From contig NZ_MUKP01000002.1 in assembly GCF_002081715.1 (NCBI RefSeq), forward strand, positions 171,259 through 235,258: a stretch of DNA of 64,000 bases. The letters run 5' to 3'. Position 1 is the first letter of the stretch, and each line of letters starts with the position of its first letter. This document shows positions 7,235 to 16,175 of the stretch, piece by piece. The DNA is from Nocardia donostiensis (lineage in GTDB: Bacteria; Actinomycetota; Actinomycetes; Mycobacteriales; Mycobacteriaceae). A program made the translations under genes and the position numbers. Under the pieces are notes generated by a model. It was not told the DNA's origin. It was given only the letters and a program-made list of their open reading frames with translations, and made no database searches.

Positions 7235-9838
7235 ATGCCTGCTACCGATATGTCGGCTCAGCAGCCGTTGGCGCAGGTAGAGGCCAGTAGGGTGCGCGCA
7301 GGCACCGATGGCATAGCCGGTACTGCGCCGCCGCGCCTGTCCTTCACTCCCCTCGGCGTCGGCGCAGGAAGACTGCTCGACCGGGCCGCTGCCGAACCCG
7401 GCCAGGTGGTGTTGCTCTGCGGGGCCGCGGGCACCGGAAAGACGACAGTACTGGCCGATTGGGCTCGGCGACGCGGCGGCCGCATCCCGGAACTCGATAT
7501 CCGCTGGCTCGCCCTCACCCGCGGAACGAACGAGGCCACGCAGCTGTGGCAGGCGATCGGCGCCTGCCTGGGTCTGCCCGCGGCGGCGCGGACCTGGGGA
7601 CCGGTCGACTCGATCGGGGCCGCCGGCAACCTGATCGAGCAGCTCACGGCGCGGCGGATACCGACCGCGCTGGTCATCGACAACGCTCATCTGCTCACCG
7701 ATCCGCTCGCGCTCGCCGGTCTGGACTATTTTCTCGAACACGCGCCGCCCACCCTCACTCCGATCCTGTCCGCACGGTTCGATCCGCCGCTGCGCTGGCA
7801 TGCGCTGGCCGTTTCCGGCCGGCTGCTCCGGATCGGTGCGGCAGAGCTGGCGTTGCGCGAACGGCAGACGGCCACGCTGCTGCGCCAGCACGGATGCCGG
7901 CTGACCGCGGCCGAGCTCGCGGTCGTCACGCGGCTGACGCAGGGCTGGGCGGCGTTGGTCCGGCTCGCGGCGATCTACCTGAGTGCGCATCCCGGTGACC
8001 GGGCCACCGCGCTCGCCGCCCTGGCCCGGCCGCCGCATCAAGTGGCCGATTTCCTGGTCGGAGAACTGTTGACGGTGCTGCCCGTCGATACGCTGCGCTT
8101 CCTGCTGGTGACCTCGGTACCGGCGGCCTTCACCCCCTCGCTGGCCGCCGAACTGGGCGAGCCGGAGGCGGCGCGGATTCTGGACAGCCTGGAACGGATC
8201 AACTTCCCCATCGAAGTGACTGCCGCCGACGGGCAGCTGTGGTACGCCTATCACCCGATGCTGCGCACCTACTTGCGTGCCGAGCTGCGCAGGCGCCGAC
8301 CATGGCAACTTCCCGGACTACACCGTGCGGCGGCTCGCTGGTATCTGGCCGGAGGCCGGCGGACGGCGGCGTTACCGCATGTGCTGGCCGATTCCGATAC
8401 GCAGTTGCCTCCGTTCCTGCGCGAACACGGTGCCCATATGGTGTTCGACGGCGCAGGAGCGGCGCTGTTCGACCAGCTCGATCACCTCGACCGTGTTCCC
8501 GATCTGGCTGATGACCCCTACGTCTGGCTGCTGCGGGGCGCTGATGCGGTCGAGCGTGGCGATATTCCAGCTGCGACGGCGTATCTGGAGCTGATACGGG
8601 TCCGCGACGGGCAGAGTTCGGCGATCGTTCCCGACACCTGGCTGCGGCCGTTCGCCCGCGCGGTATCGACCGCCGCCGGCGAGCAGGCCGGTACCGGTCT
8701 CGACGATCTCGTGCCCAGCACGGGGCACCCGGATCTCGACTGCTATCTCGCACTGTATGCCGGGGCATGCCGCGTGCTGCGCCGTGCGGGCGGCGAACCC
8801 GATCTGCACCGTGCGATGGCACTGGCCGATCAGGCCGGGCTGCCACGTCTGGGGTTGCGTGCCCACACCCTGCTCGCGGTGTCGGCGGGACTCCACGGCG
8901 GTATATCGACCATGGGGGAACGCGCACGCCGGGCGCTCGCCCGCGCCGGGACGCCGGATCTGGCCGGGCTGCCCGAGGCAGGGCATGCGGCGGCGATGGT
9001 CGCGCTGGCTGCCCATCTACGCGGCGAGCGGTATCATCAGGCCCCGGAATCCGAGGCCCACTCCGCGGGCAGGCACGCCAGGGTCATCGCGCGGCTCATC
9101 GGATTCGACGCCGCCGCCGACCGGCACGAATCCGGGGAATCCTTGCGCACCGATATGCATCGCCTGCTCGACACCTCCCCCGCTACCAGCGCGGGCTTGC
9201 TGGCCCCTGTCGTCCGGTCACTGCTCCGGTTGCATGCAAAGGATCCCGCACGCAGGCTCGCCGACCACGCCGCCGACGTACTCGGCGAGACCGCCGAGGT
9301 GGCCGTGGCCCGGGCCACGCTGTCGGAATACCAGCACCGCCCCGCGGTCACCGTGTCCCTGCTGCAGCCGTGGCTGACCGAATCCGAACAGCTGCATTCG
9401 GTGACGGCAGTGACCGCCTGGCTGCTACATGCCTCGGCGTGCGATCGACTGGACCGCCCCGCCAAGGTGTACGACGCTCTGCGGTGCGCCTTGGAGCGGG
9501 CCGCTGTCGACCGGCTGATCCGCCCGTTCCTCGAGACGGCGGGCACCCCCGAACTGCTCGACACGCACACCGGCCGGTTCGGCCACCACGACCGGCTGGC
9601 CGACACCATCCGCGCCTTGGCGCGGGTGGGCCGGACCACGACCGAGGTCCGGCTCACCGAGACGGAACTGACCGTGCTACGCCAACTGCCGTCCGGGCGG
9701 ACCACCCAGCTCGTGGCCGGCGATCTGGGTGTGTCGATCAACACCGTCAAAACGCATCTGCGCGGTATCTACCACAAACTCGGCACCGCCTCACGCGCCG
9801 AGGCAATCGACCGCGCACGCCGACTCGGCCTGCTGTGA
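7235..9838 (+). CDS. Large ATPase LuxR-family transcriptional regulator (LAL/MalT-like)
   Basis: This protein of about 867 residues has an N-terminal Walker A motif (GAAGTGKTTVL, near residue 62) and a Walker B-like LVIDNAH. A long helical repeat-type middle follows. At the extreme C-terminus is a LuxR/NarL helix-turn-helix (LTETELTVLRQL, then VSINTVKTHLRGIYHKLG). Proteins of this layout are signal-sensing activators of the MalT/LAL group; the inducing ligand is unknown. The ATG at 7235 is preceded by GAGGAG; an ATG five codons downstream is an alternative. It is divergent from the small membrane protein gene and ends 38 bases before the convergent P450, with a hairpin between them. Confidence 0.88.
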   Translation: MPATDMSAQQPLAQVEASRVRAGTDGIAGTAPPRLSFTPLGVGAGRLLDRAAAEPGQVVLLCGAAGTGKTTVLADWARRRGGRIPELDIRWLALTRGTNEATQLWQAIGACLGLPAAARTWGPVDSIGAAGNLIEQLTARRIPTALVIDNAHLLTDPLALAGLDYFLEHAPPTLTPILSARFDPPLRWHALAVSGRLLRIGAAELALRERQTATLLRQHGCRLTAAELAVVTRLTQGWAALVRLAAIYLSAHPGDRATALAALARPPHQVADFLVGELLTVLPVDTLRFLLVTSVPAAFTPSLAAELGEPEAARILDSLERINFPIEVTAADGQLWYAYHPMLRTYLRAELRRRRPWQLPGLHRAAARWYLAGGRRTAALPHVLADSDTQLPPFLREHGAHMVFDGAGAALFDQLDHLDRVPDLADDPYVWLLRGADAVERGDIPAATAYLELIRVRDGQSSAIVPDTWLRPFARAVSTAAGEQAGTGLDDLVPSTGHPDLDCYLALYAGACRVLRRAGGEPDLHRAMALADQAGLPRLGLRAHTLLAVSAGLHGGISTMGERARRALARAGTPDLAGLPEAGHAAAMVALAAHLRGERYHQAPESEAHSAGRHARVIARLIGFDAAADRHESGESLRTDMHRLLDTSPATSAGLLAPVVRSLLRLHAKDPARRLADHAADVLGETAEVAVARATLSEYQHRPAVTVSLLQPWLTESEQLHSVTAVTAWLLHASACDRLDRPAKVYDALRCALERAAVDRLIRPFLETAGTPELLDTHTGRFGHHDRLADTIRALARVGRTTTEVRLTETELTVLRQLPSGRTTQLVAGDLGVSINTVKTHLRGIYHKLGTASRAEAIDRARRLGLL

Positions 9839-9853
9839 CCTCCGGCCCGGTGC

Positions 9854-9872
9854 ACCGGCCGTCACGGCCGGT
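9854..9872. terminator. Hairpin between convergent luxR-type and P450 genes
   Basis: ACCGGCCG-TCA-CGGCCGGT forms a perfect 8-bp stem with a 3-base loop. It lies between the stop codons of two convergent genes and could serve both. No clear T-tract is seen on either side, so it would be an L-shaped (U-less) terminator of the kind common in high-GC actinobacteria. Confidence 0.5.
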
Positions 9873-9875
9873 CCG

Positions 9876-11096
9876 CTAGTTCCCCAGATACACCGGCAAA
9901 GTTTTGTGCCCGTTGGAGACAAAACTGACCACCGGCTCCAGCGCGCTCGGCTCGACCGCCAGTCGCAGGCCCGGAAAACGCTGGAACAGTGCAGGCAGCG
10001 CCATTTCCCCTTCCATCCGGGCAAGCGGCGATCCGATGCAGTGGTGCACGCCGTGTCCGAATGCCACATGGTCCTTGTTCGGCCGGGAGAGGTCGAAAAC
10101 GTTCGTGGTGTGCCCGTGCACCTTCGGGTCCCGGCTGGCCGCTGCGTAGGAGGCCAGGATCGCATCACCCTTGTTGATGTGCACGCCGTCGATATCGATG
10201 TCCTCGACGGCATAGCGGAGCGGCAGATGCGCGACCGGGGATTCGTAGCGCAACGTCTCCTCCACCACGTCCGACCAGCTCACCCGCCCCTCCAGCACGG
10301 CCCGGCGCTGTTCGGGATGGGTCAGCAGCGCCACGATCGCCTGATCGAGCAGGTTGACCGTGGTCTCGTGACCGGCGTTGATGACCAGCATCAGGGTGTC
10401 GACGAGCTCCTTCTCGGTCAGCGCCGAACCGTCGTCGTCGCGGGTCGCGATCATCACGCTGGTGATGTCCTCGCCCGGATTCGTCCGCCGGTACGCCACC
10501 AATTCGCTGACCAGCCCATACATTTCGGTGTAGTTGGCCAGGCCTTCCTCCTGGCTGATGGTGGTGTCGAAGTAGCGGTCGACGCAGCGCCGCAGCCCCG
10601 GCGCAATCGAGTCGGGCACCCCGAGCAGTTCGGTGATGACCTGAATCGGCACCGGATAGGCATACATTTCGCGCAGATCGACCACTTCGCCCGGAGCCGT
10701 CGCGGCCAGTTTTCCGAGCAGCTCCTCGATCAGCGCCTCGATACGCGGGCGCAACGCCATGGTGCGGCGGTGGGTGAAGGCGGGCGAGACCAGTTTGCGG
10801 AGCCTGCGATGCTCGGCTCCGTAGGCGGTGAACATGTTGTCCACCGCCACCCAGGTGAACAGCGGCCAGTCCTGAGTGATCTCGCCGTTGGTGAAGGCTG
10901 TCCAATGCTGAACCGGGTCCTTCGACACTCGCGGATCGGCCAGAAGACTTTTGAGCGTGGCAGCGTGGGTGACCGACCAGGCAAGCACCCCACCGGGTAA
11001 TTCCACGAGGGTGGCAGGCCCGCGCTCGCGCAAGCGTGCGGACTCCCCCTGGGTATCCGCGCCACTCATGTCCAGAACTATCGGTTCACGCTCCAT
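9876..11096 (-). CDS. Cytochrome P450, second P450 of the conservon (CYP154-like)
   Basis: This 406-residue P450 has all canonical elements: an I-helix with NAGHETTVNL, the K-helix ExxR as EETLRYESP, and the haem loop FGHGVHHCIGSPLAR with Cys353 as thiolate ligand. It should therefore be a working class I monooxygenase that needs ferredoxin and a reductase, neither of which is encoded nearby. The start at 11096 (MEREPIVLD) is preceded by TAAGGAG, an excellent ribosome site. The gene begins 11 bases after the stop of the other P450. In Streptomyces conservons a CYP157 is typically followed by a CYP154 or CYP156; the pair here fits. Subfamily assignment is an inference from context. Confidence 0.92.
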   Translation of the reverse strand: MEREPIVLDMSGADTQGESARLRERGPATLVELPGGVLAWSVTHAATLKSLLADPRVSKDPVQHWTAFTNGEITQDWPLFTWVAVDNMFTAYGAEHRRLRKLVSPAFTHRRTMALRPRIEALIEELLGKLAATAPGEVVDLREMYAYPVPIQVITELLGVPDSIAPGLRRCVDRYFDTTISQEEGLANYTEMYGLVSELVAYRRTNPGEDITSVMIATRDDDGSALTEKELVDTLMLVINAGHETTVNLLDQAIVALLTHPEQRRAVLEGRVSWSDVVEETLRYESPVAHLPLRYAVEDIDIDGVHINKGDAILASYAAASRDPKVHGHTTNVFDLSRPNKDHVAFGHGVHHCIGSPLARMEGEMALPALFQRFPGLRLAVEPSALEPVVSFVSNGHKTLPVYLGN

Positions 11097-11107
11097 CTTC
11101 AGGCTCC

Positions 11108-12376
11108 TTACACCACGTTCAACGGAGGGGACTTCGGGAAGACGACCGGTAACGACGCCAAAGCACGGTGGAAGGGGCCTGGACGCCAGGTCAACTCCTC
11201 GTCGGGCACCGCCAACTCCATCTCCGGCAGCGCGTCGAGCAACTGGTCGATTGCCTCCTGGGCGACCACGAACGCCACCGTTTGCGCCGGGCAGGCATGC
11301 GGTCCGAGGCTCCATGCCAGATGCGAGCGGTTACCGGTCCGGTCGCCGCCGCGGATCTGGGGATCGTTGTTGCAGCCGGCCAGACTGATGAGGACCGGCT
11401 GATGCGCGGGCAGCCAGGTATTTCCGATCAGGATCGGCTGGCGCGGGTAGGTGGCGCTGAAGTTCGCCATCGGCGGGTCGTTGAACAGCACCTCGTCGAG
11501 CGCGTCCCTGGTCGACAGGCTGCCGCCGAGCATATCGCCGCCGAAACGAGCGTCGGTGAGCATCAGCCGCAGGGTGTTGACGATCAGGTTCTGCTGGGGC
11601 TCGAGGCCTGCGCCGTAGAAGCTGATCAGGTTGGACAGCAACTCTTCGTCGTTGAGATTCGCCGGATGCTGCACCAACCGCGACGTGACGTCGTCACCCG
11701 GCTCGGCCTTGCGCATCGTGATCATCGTCATCAGCGCCTCGGACAGGGTTTGCATGCCCCAGGCGGCGTTGACCGCGTCGAACAGCGCGGCCATCCCGGC
11801 CGCGACCTGCTGCCCGATATCCGGCGGACAGCCGACCATCTGGTTGAGCACCTCGAAGACCAGAGGGAAGGCGTACTCGGTGAGCAGATCCGCGGAACCT
11901 TTTTCGCAGAACGTGTTGATCAGCGGAATGGCGATCCGCTCCACCGCCGCGTGCAGCGCGTTCAGATCGATCCCGTCGATGGCCGCAACATATGCCTGCC
12001 GGTATCTGGCGTGGGTGGTGCCCGCGTTGCGCAGCGCGTTCGGATACCACATCAGCATCGGCTTGACCGGTGCATCGTCGGGGCACTGATCCTGCCACGC
12101 CCGCGGGTCGGCCGGGAAATGTTCGGGATCGTTGAGGATCCGCACCGCGTCCTGATAACCGATCACCAGCGTCGCGGGCACATTCGGCGACAATTCGACC
12201 GGTACCATCGAACCGTACTGGCGGCGCATCTCACGGTAATGGCCGTGCGGGTCAGCCGCGTACTCCTCCGAATACAGCGGGACACGGGGGCCATCGGAAT
12301 CGACCGGCGATCCGTGCGCCACCGGGCAGGTCGCGAAGCGTTGCTGGCTCGAAGTCAAAGGTTCATGGGGTGTCAA
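11108..12376 (-). CDS. Degenerate cytochrome P450 lacking the ExxR motif (CYP157-like), conservon member
   Basis: This 422-residue protein is recognisably a P450 but departs from the consensus at key sites. The haem loop reads AWSLGPHACPAQ: Cys362 is kept, the usual Phe is replaced and the Gly after Cys is Pro. The K-helix reads DEVLFNDPP, so the ExxR arginine is Phe. The I-helix reads FYGAGLEPQQN, without the conserved Thr. The CYP157 family of Streptomyces is known for lacking ExxR, and its members sit in conservons upstream of a second P450, as here. Its start overlaps the stop of the GTPase gene by 4 bases (ATGA), which implies translational coupling. Catalytic competence is uncertain; a structural or sensory role with the GTPase is possible. 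Confidence 0.88.
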   Translation of the reverse strand: MTPHEPLTSSQQRFATCPVAHGSPVDSDGPRVPLYSEEYAADPHGHYREMRRQYGSMVPVELSPNVPATLVIGYQDAVRILNDPEHFPADPRAWQDQCPDDAPVKPMLMWYPNALRNAGTTHARYRQAYVAAIDGIDLNALHAAVERIAIPLINTFCEKGSADLLTEYAFPLVFEVLNQMVGCPPDIGQQVAAGMAALFDAVNAAWGMQTLSEALMTMITMRKAEPGDDVTSRLVQHPANLNDEELLSNLISFYGAGLEPQQNLIVNTLRLMLTDARFGGDMLGGSLSTRDALDEVLFNDPPMANFSATYPRQPILIGNTWLPAHQPVLISLAGCNNDPQIRGGDRTGNRSHLAWSLGPHACPAQTVAFVVAQEAIDQLLDALPEMELAVPDEELTWRPGPFHRALASLPVVFPKSPPLNVV

Positions 12377-12996
12377 AGACGAGACTCCAGACGGTGGAAC
12401 AAGAACTCGACGAGGGTGATGAGCGAACGCAGGCAGGTGCCGCGGTCGCGTGCGTCGAGTGCGGTGAGCGGGGTGTCCTCGGCCAGGTCGAGCGCGTCAC
12501 GGATCTCCGAGAGCGGGAAGCGGTTGGCGCCCTCGAATTCGTTGACTGCCACCGAATACGGCACGCCGCGTTCCTCTAGGACCGACAGCACCTCGTCGGC
12601 TTTTTCGATACGCCGGGTGTCGACCAGGACCAGGGCGCCTAGCGCGCCGCGGGCCAGCTCTTCCCACAGGGGGACGAAACGCTGCTGACCCGGTGTACCG
12701 AACAAGTACAGTGCCAGTTCGGGATTGAGTGTGATGCGGCCGAAATCCATTGCCACGGTGGTCTGCGATTTACCGGGCAGTCCGGCCATATCGTCGACGC
12801 CGACGCTGGCCTCGGTGATGGTCTCCTCGGTGCGCAGCGGTTTGATTTCGGAGACACTGCTGACGAAGGTCGTCTTGCCGACGCCGAAGTTGCCTGCCAC
12901 CAGCAACTTCACCGACCGTGTCACAGTGTCCGGCACATAGTCGACGGTGCGGCCGTAGCCTGCGGGCCGCTCAGGCCGGGAGAGCACGGAGCCCAT
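12373..12996 (-). CDS. cvnD: Conservon small GTPase (CvnD, Ras/Arf-like, ATP/GTP-binding)
   Basis: This 207-residue protein has the P-loop GNFGVGKTTFV (about residues 35-45), a switch-type region with DFGRI, the G3-like sequence LFGTPGQQRF and VNEFEG in place of NKxD. This is the MglA/Arf-like 'ATP/GTP-binding protein' of conservons, fourth in the usual CvnA-B-C-D order. By analogy it cycles between nucleotide states, with the roadblock protein CvnB acting as GAP or effector. The coding region overlaps the DUF742 gene by 26 bases and the first P450 by 4, so the unit is tightly coupled. Confidence 0.95.
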   Translation of the reverse strand: MGSVLSRPERPAGYGRTVDYVPDTVTRSVKLLVAGNFGVGKTTFVSSVSEIKPLRTEETITEASVGVDDMAGLPGKSQTTVAMDFGRITLNPELALYLFGTPGQQRFVPLWEELARGALGALVLVDTRRIEKADEVLSVLEERGVPYSVAVNEFEGANRFPLSEIRDALDLAEDTPLTALDARDRGTCLRSLITLVEFLFHRLESRL

Positions 12997-13318
12997 TGAG
13001 TACCTCCTCGAGCAGGGCTATCTCCGGCAGGATTTCGGCCGGGGTGGGAATGATCAGATGTTCGCTGTCCAGCAGGTCGGAGGCGACGATCTTGACCACT
13101 GATGGTGGCAGGTCGAGATAGGCCGCTATCTCGGCGATGGACAGCGCACCGTGGCCGCAGACCTCGATCACCCGCCGGGCGTCGGGTGTGGCTCCCTGTG
13201 CCGGATCCTTGGCGGCGACGACGAGAGTGACCAGGTCCAGTTCACGGGTCGGACGCGAGCGTCCCCCGGTCCGCACATACGCGCGGACCAGGTCGGGATC
13301 ACGCCGTGACCCGCTCAT
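12971..13318 (-). CDS. cvnC: Conservon DUF742 protein (CvnC)
   Basis: This 115-residue protein starts with a short Arg-rich tail containing VRAYVRTGGRSRP. A winged-helix-like body follows, with LSIAEIAAYLDLPPSVVKIVASDL and the typical ending IPTP..LLEEVLNGLRAL. This is the DUF742 signature found only with conservon operons, where the protein associates with the sensor kinase and the GTPase. It overlaps the roadblock gene by 4 bases. No DNA-binding activity is shown for the family as far as I recall, although the fold suggests one. Confidence 0.95.
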   Translation of the reverse strand: MSGSRRDPDLVRAYVRTGGRSRPTRELDLVTLVVAAKDPAQGATPDARRVIEVCGHGALSIAEIAAYLDLPPSVVKIVASDLLDSEHLIIPTPAEILPEIALLEEVLNGLRALPA

Positions 13319-13749
13319 TGCACGCCGCCGCCTTCGCCGCCTCTGCGGGGCTGGCTGGCCAGTTCGTGGCCGACCCGGCCCGCCAGTTCGTTCATGCGGT
13401 GCGCGATGAGGCCCACATCGATATCGGTCATGGTCGATACACCGAGCAACGCGCCCTCACCTGCGGCGGTGATCATGATCATGCCCTCGTCGTACTCGGT
13501 CATGTTCTGCCGCACGTTGTTTCCGGATTGGCCACAGAATTCACCGAGCGCTTTGCCCAGCGAGCGCAGGCCGGAGGCGGCGGCGGCAAACCGTTCCGCG
13601 TCGTCTTTGGCGATACCGTTCGAGTGCGCGATGCGCAGCCCGTCCTCGGACAGCAGGACGGCGAACCGGACGCCGGGAACCTCGAGATCGTCCAGTAGCC
13701 AGCCTAATTTGTTCGTGCTGTCGTTCACTACTGTTCTCGGTGAGCCCAT
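13315..13749 (-). CDS. cvnB: Conservon roadblock/LC7 protein (CvnB)
   Basis: This 144-residue roadblock/LC7 domain protein reads LGWLLDDLEVPGV, AVLLSEDGLRIAHS and LLGVSTMTDIDVGLIAHRM, the standard pattern of CvnB. Roadblock proteins bind small GTPases and in this system link the sensor to CvnD. Its ATG overlaps the stop of the sensor gene (TGATG), and its stop overlaps the DUF742 start. The C-terminal tail ends in a Gly/Arg-rich stretch. Confidence 0.95.
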   Translation of the reverse strand: MGSPRTVVNDSTNKLGWLLDDLEVPGVRFAVLLSEDGLRIAHSNGIAKDDAERFAAAASGLRSLGKALGEFCGQSGNNVRQNMTEYDEGMIMITAAGEGALLGVSTMTDIDVGLIAHRMNELAGRVGHELASQPRRGGEGGGVQ

Positions 13750-15269
13750 CAGGATGTCATCCCTTCGGTGTCGTCGGATGCGGCGGCGCGGCCGCTCTTG
13801 GAGCCGCTGTGCCAGGCGGCTGCGATCTCTGGTCGGGCGGGCGCCGGTTCGTTACGGGCGCCATATGTTCCGCTGTCGGCGGGTAGCACCGCGGCCCTGC
13901 GGCGCCGCTTGGGCAGACCGCCGCTGGTGATGTCGTGCACCGCTGTCGGCTGGTCGTTGTCGGTGAATCGATCGGCGGCTCCGGCCATGGCGCTTCCCCC
14001 GGTCGTCGTCGGGCCGGTCGGCGTGCTCTTGTCGGCTACCCTGGTATCGGCCACCGGGGCGCCGGCCGCGGCCGTGGCGTTCGGTCCGGCCGATACCGCG
14101 GCGAGTTCCCGCGGTGCGGGCGGCGCGGCGGCGAGGGTGTTCTCCCCTTCGCTCGCAGCACGCGGTGCAACCAGCAGGGATTCCGGAATGTAGACCATGG
14201 CGCGCATACCGCCGTAGGCGTTGGGGCCATCGATGTAGACGGTGAACCCGTAACGGCGCGACAGCGCGGCGATACCCGGGAAACCGACCTTGGGGGCCGG
14301 GCCCAACTGGTGGATGTCGACCGGACGCTCGTTGGCCAGGATCTGCCTGGCCTCTTCCATCTGCTCGGCGTTCATGCGCACACCAGCGTCGTCGACGATC
14401 ACGGTGACGCCGTGATGGCCTTCCTGAAAGCTGATGTCGACGAACGAGGTGGGCGGGGAGTAACGCAGTGCGTTATCGATGAGCGAGGCCAGCGTGTGCA
14501 CCAGCGGCTCCACCGCGCGACTGATGACCATCCGGTCGAGCTGGCCCGCACGCACCCGCAGGTAGTCGCGTACCCGGCCGCTCGCGCCGCCGACCACATC
14601 GGTCAGCGACTGCGCAGGCCAACGACGTCCGGGCAGACCACCACAGACGATGACGTAGGACTGCGCCTGACGGATCATCTGCTGGACGCTGTGGTCGATG
14701 CGGATGAGCGTTTCGTAGACGCGGTCGTCGCGGTGTTCGCGCAGTGCGGCGCTGACCACCTGGCTGACGTCCGCGCCGAGGCTGACCACAGAGGTGCCGA
14801 AGGAGCGGACCGCGGCGCTGGTCGCCTCCCGCGAAGTCGTTTCGACTTGTGTGCGAGCGGTTTCGACTTCCGAGCGGACAGCGGCCTCGGCTGCGGTGAC
14901 GGCCTGGCGCGTCTGCTCCTCGGCCTCACGGACAGTGCTGTCGCGTGTTTCGGACTGCACCAGCCGCAGGTCTTCGGTGACGCGCTCGGTGATCCAGAGC
15001 ATGCACTGGGCGAAGCGTGAGTTCTCCAGACCCGCCGGGACTTCCGGCCCGATGGCGGTCTGCTCGTAGCGCCGGACAGATTCCGTCAGCGCAGGCAGGG
15101 TTGCGGCGGCAAGATGTTCGAGAGCGTCCTCGCGCACACCCAGTTCACGTTCCAGCGCGGAGATACGGGCGTTTTGCCCGCGCACGGTCCGAACGGCGTA
15201 CCAGGCCACGCCGAGCACCAGAAGGGGGGCGAGGATCCAGGGAAGCAGCACGGCGGTATTCAGATTCAT
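13749..15269 (-). CDS. cvnA: Conservon sensor histidine-kinase-like protein (CvnA)
   Basis: This protein of about 506 residues has one N-terminal membrane anchor (LLPWILAPLLVLGVAWYAV) and a long coiled-coil region rich in Glu/Ala/Arg/Thr (about 35-200). A GHKL ATPase domain follows, with N-box DNALRYSPP near residue 265 and KVGFPGIAALSRRYG near 323. The last 130 residues are a disordered Ala/Pro/Thr tail. The frame is open further upstream, but the extra residues are Arg-rich and lack homology-like order; MNLNTAVLLPW at 15269 is the sensible start. No extracytoplasmic sensor domain is present, typical for CvnA. A classical phosphoacceptor His box is not obvious, and no response regulator is adjacent. 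Confidence 0.9.
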   Translation of the reverse strand: MNLNTAVLLPWILAPLLVLGVAWYAVRTVRGQNARISALERELGVREDALEHLAAATLPALTESVRRYEQTAIGPEVPAGLENSRFAQCMLWITERVTEDLRLVQSETRDSTVREAEEQTRQAVTAAEAAVRSEVETARTQVETTSREATSAAVRSFGTSVVSLGADVSQVVSAALREHRDDRVYETLIRIDHSVQQMIRQAQSYVIVCGGLPGRRWPAQSLTDVVGGASGRVRDYLRVRAGQLDRMVISRAVEPLVHTLASLIDNALRYSPPTSFVDISFQEGHHGVTVIVDDAGVRMNAEQMEEARQILANERPVDIHQLGPAPKVGFPGIAALSRRYGFTVYIDGPNAYGGMRAMVYIPESLLVAPRAASEGENTLAAAPPAPRELAAVSAGPNATAAAGAPVADTRVADKSTPTGPTTTGGSAMAGAADRFTDNDQPTAVHDITSGGLPKRRRRAAVLPADSGTYGARNEPAPARPEIAAAWHSGSKSGRAAASDDTEGMTS

Positions 15270-16106
15270 CAGCTTTCTCGTCGTTGACAGGGCTCGAGGG
15301 TGCGCCACGCGATGCCACAGCTTTCTGCCACAGCGCTCGTCTCGCCTTCCTCGCGACGCCGACCATGACTGCCCCTGGCCGGATGAGGTCCGCCGCCGGG
15401 TACCCGGCGAAGCATCGAAACCCACCCTCTTTTGTTACTCCAAAGTAACCAAGAGTCAAGCCATTCGACCAATCGCCGACCTACCGGAACATGCCGATCC
15501 AGTAGCCCGAACCCGACGACGCGCCAACACTAGCAGCAATGTTGGGAACTCTCTTCGTATCCGGGTAAGAACTAAAGGCCTTCCGCCCATCGCACGCCCG
15601 CCACCTCGAAAAATGCGCAAAAATATTGGGCCGGTAGCGATCCCGGCCCCAGTCGCGCACATGCACGGCCCGAAGCGCTTCGCGCGCCCGCCCGCGCGCG
15701 GGCGGAAGTATGGTGCGACCTGCCCGAGCCCTCACCAGAGCGAACCGGTCGGTCGGCCGCTATGGGCATACCGGGAGCCTTTGCAGAGAAATTGCTTCCG
15801 TCCGCCGACGACTGCTATACAGAGCACAGACGTACACCGAATCGATGAAATGTCAGTTATCGAAGGGCCGGGCTCCGGGGATCTACAACCGCTCACAGAA
15901 ACGCGGAAACGCAGAACCCGACAAACCCCCAGAACCCCATTCACCGCGAATGCTCCGATACCTCCGGCCGGAAACCGCATTCGACTCGACACCGCTTTAG
16001 TGCGTCACTCGGGCGCCGTCGGTGAACATCGAGACTTTCTCCGTTGCCCATGCCGCGAACCATGGGCCGGCATGGGCGTATCTTTCGTTTCTGCGACACA
16101 GCAAGC
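15270..16106. other. Long non-coding stretch upstream of the conservon
   Basis: I see no convincing gene in these roughly 840 bases. Base composition is visibly less GC-rich than the neighbours, and no frame shows a recognisable protein. It should hold the conservon promoter on the minus strand. Local palindromes are present: an 18-base perfect palindrome near 15690-15710 (CCGCCCGCG/CGCGGGCGG), and CCCATGCCG at 16047-16055 paired with CGGCATGGG at 16068-16076. Their role is unknown. Confidence 0.5.
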
Positions 16107-16150
16107 GCCCACCGCCCCACCGCGAACTACATCGCGATGGGGCGGTGGGC
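16107..16150 (-). terminator. Strong hairpin terminator of the suf operon
   Basis: A 19-base arm (16107-16125, starting GCCCACCGCCCCA) pairs with 16132-16150 around a 6-base loop. There is one mismatch that becomes a G-U pair in one orientation. It lies 26 bases after the sufT stop on the minus strand, where the suf operon should end. It lacks a T-tract, as is common in high-GC actinobacteria. Confidence 0.7.
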
Positions 16151-16175
16151 ATGTAGGTGACCGCGAGACCAGGGC

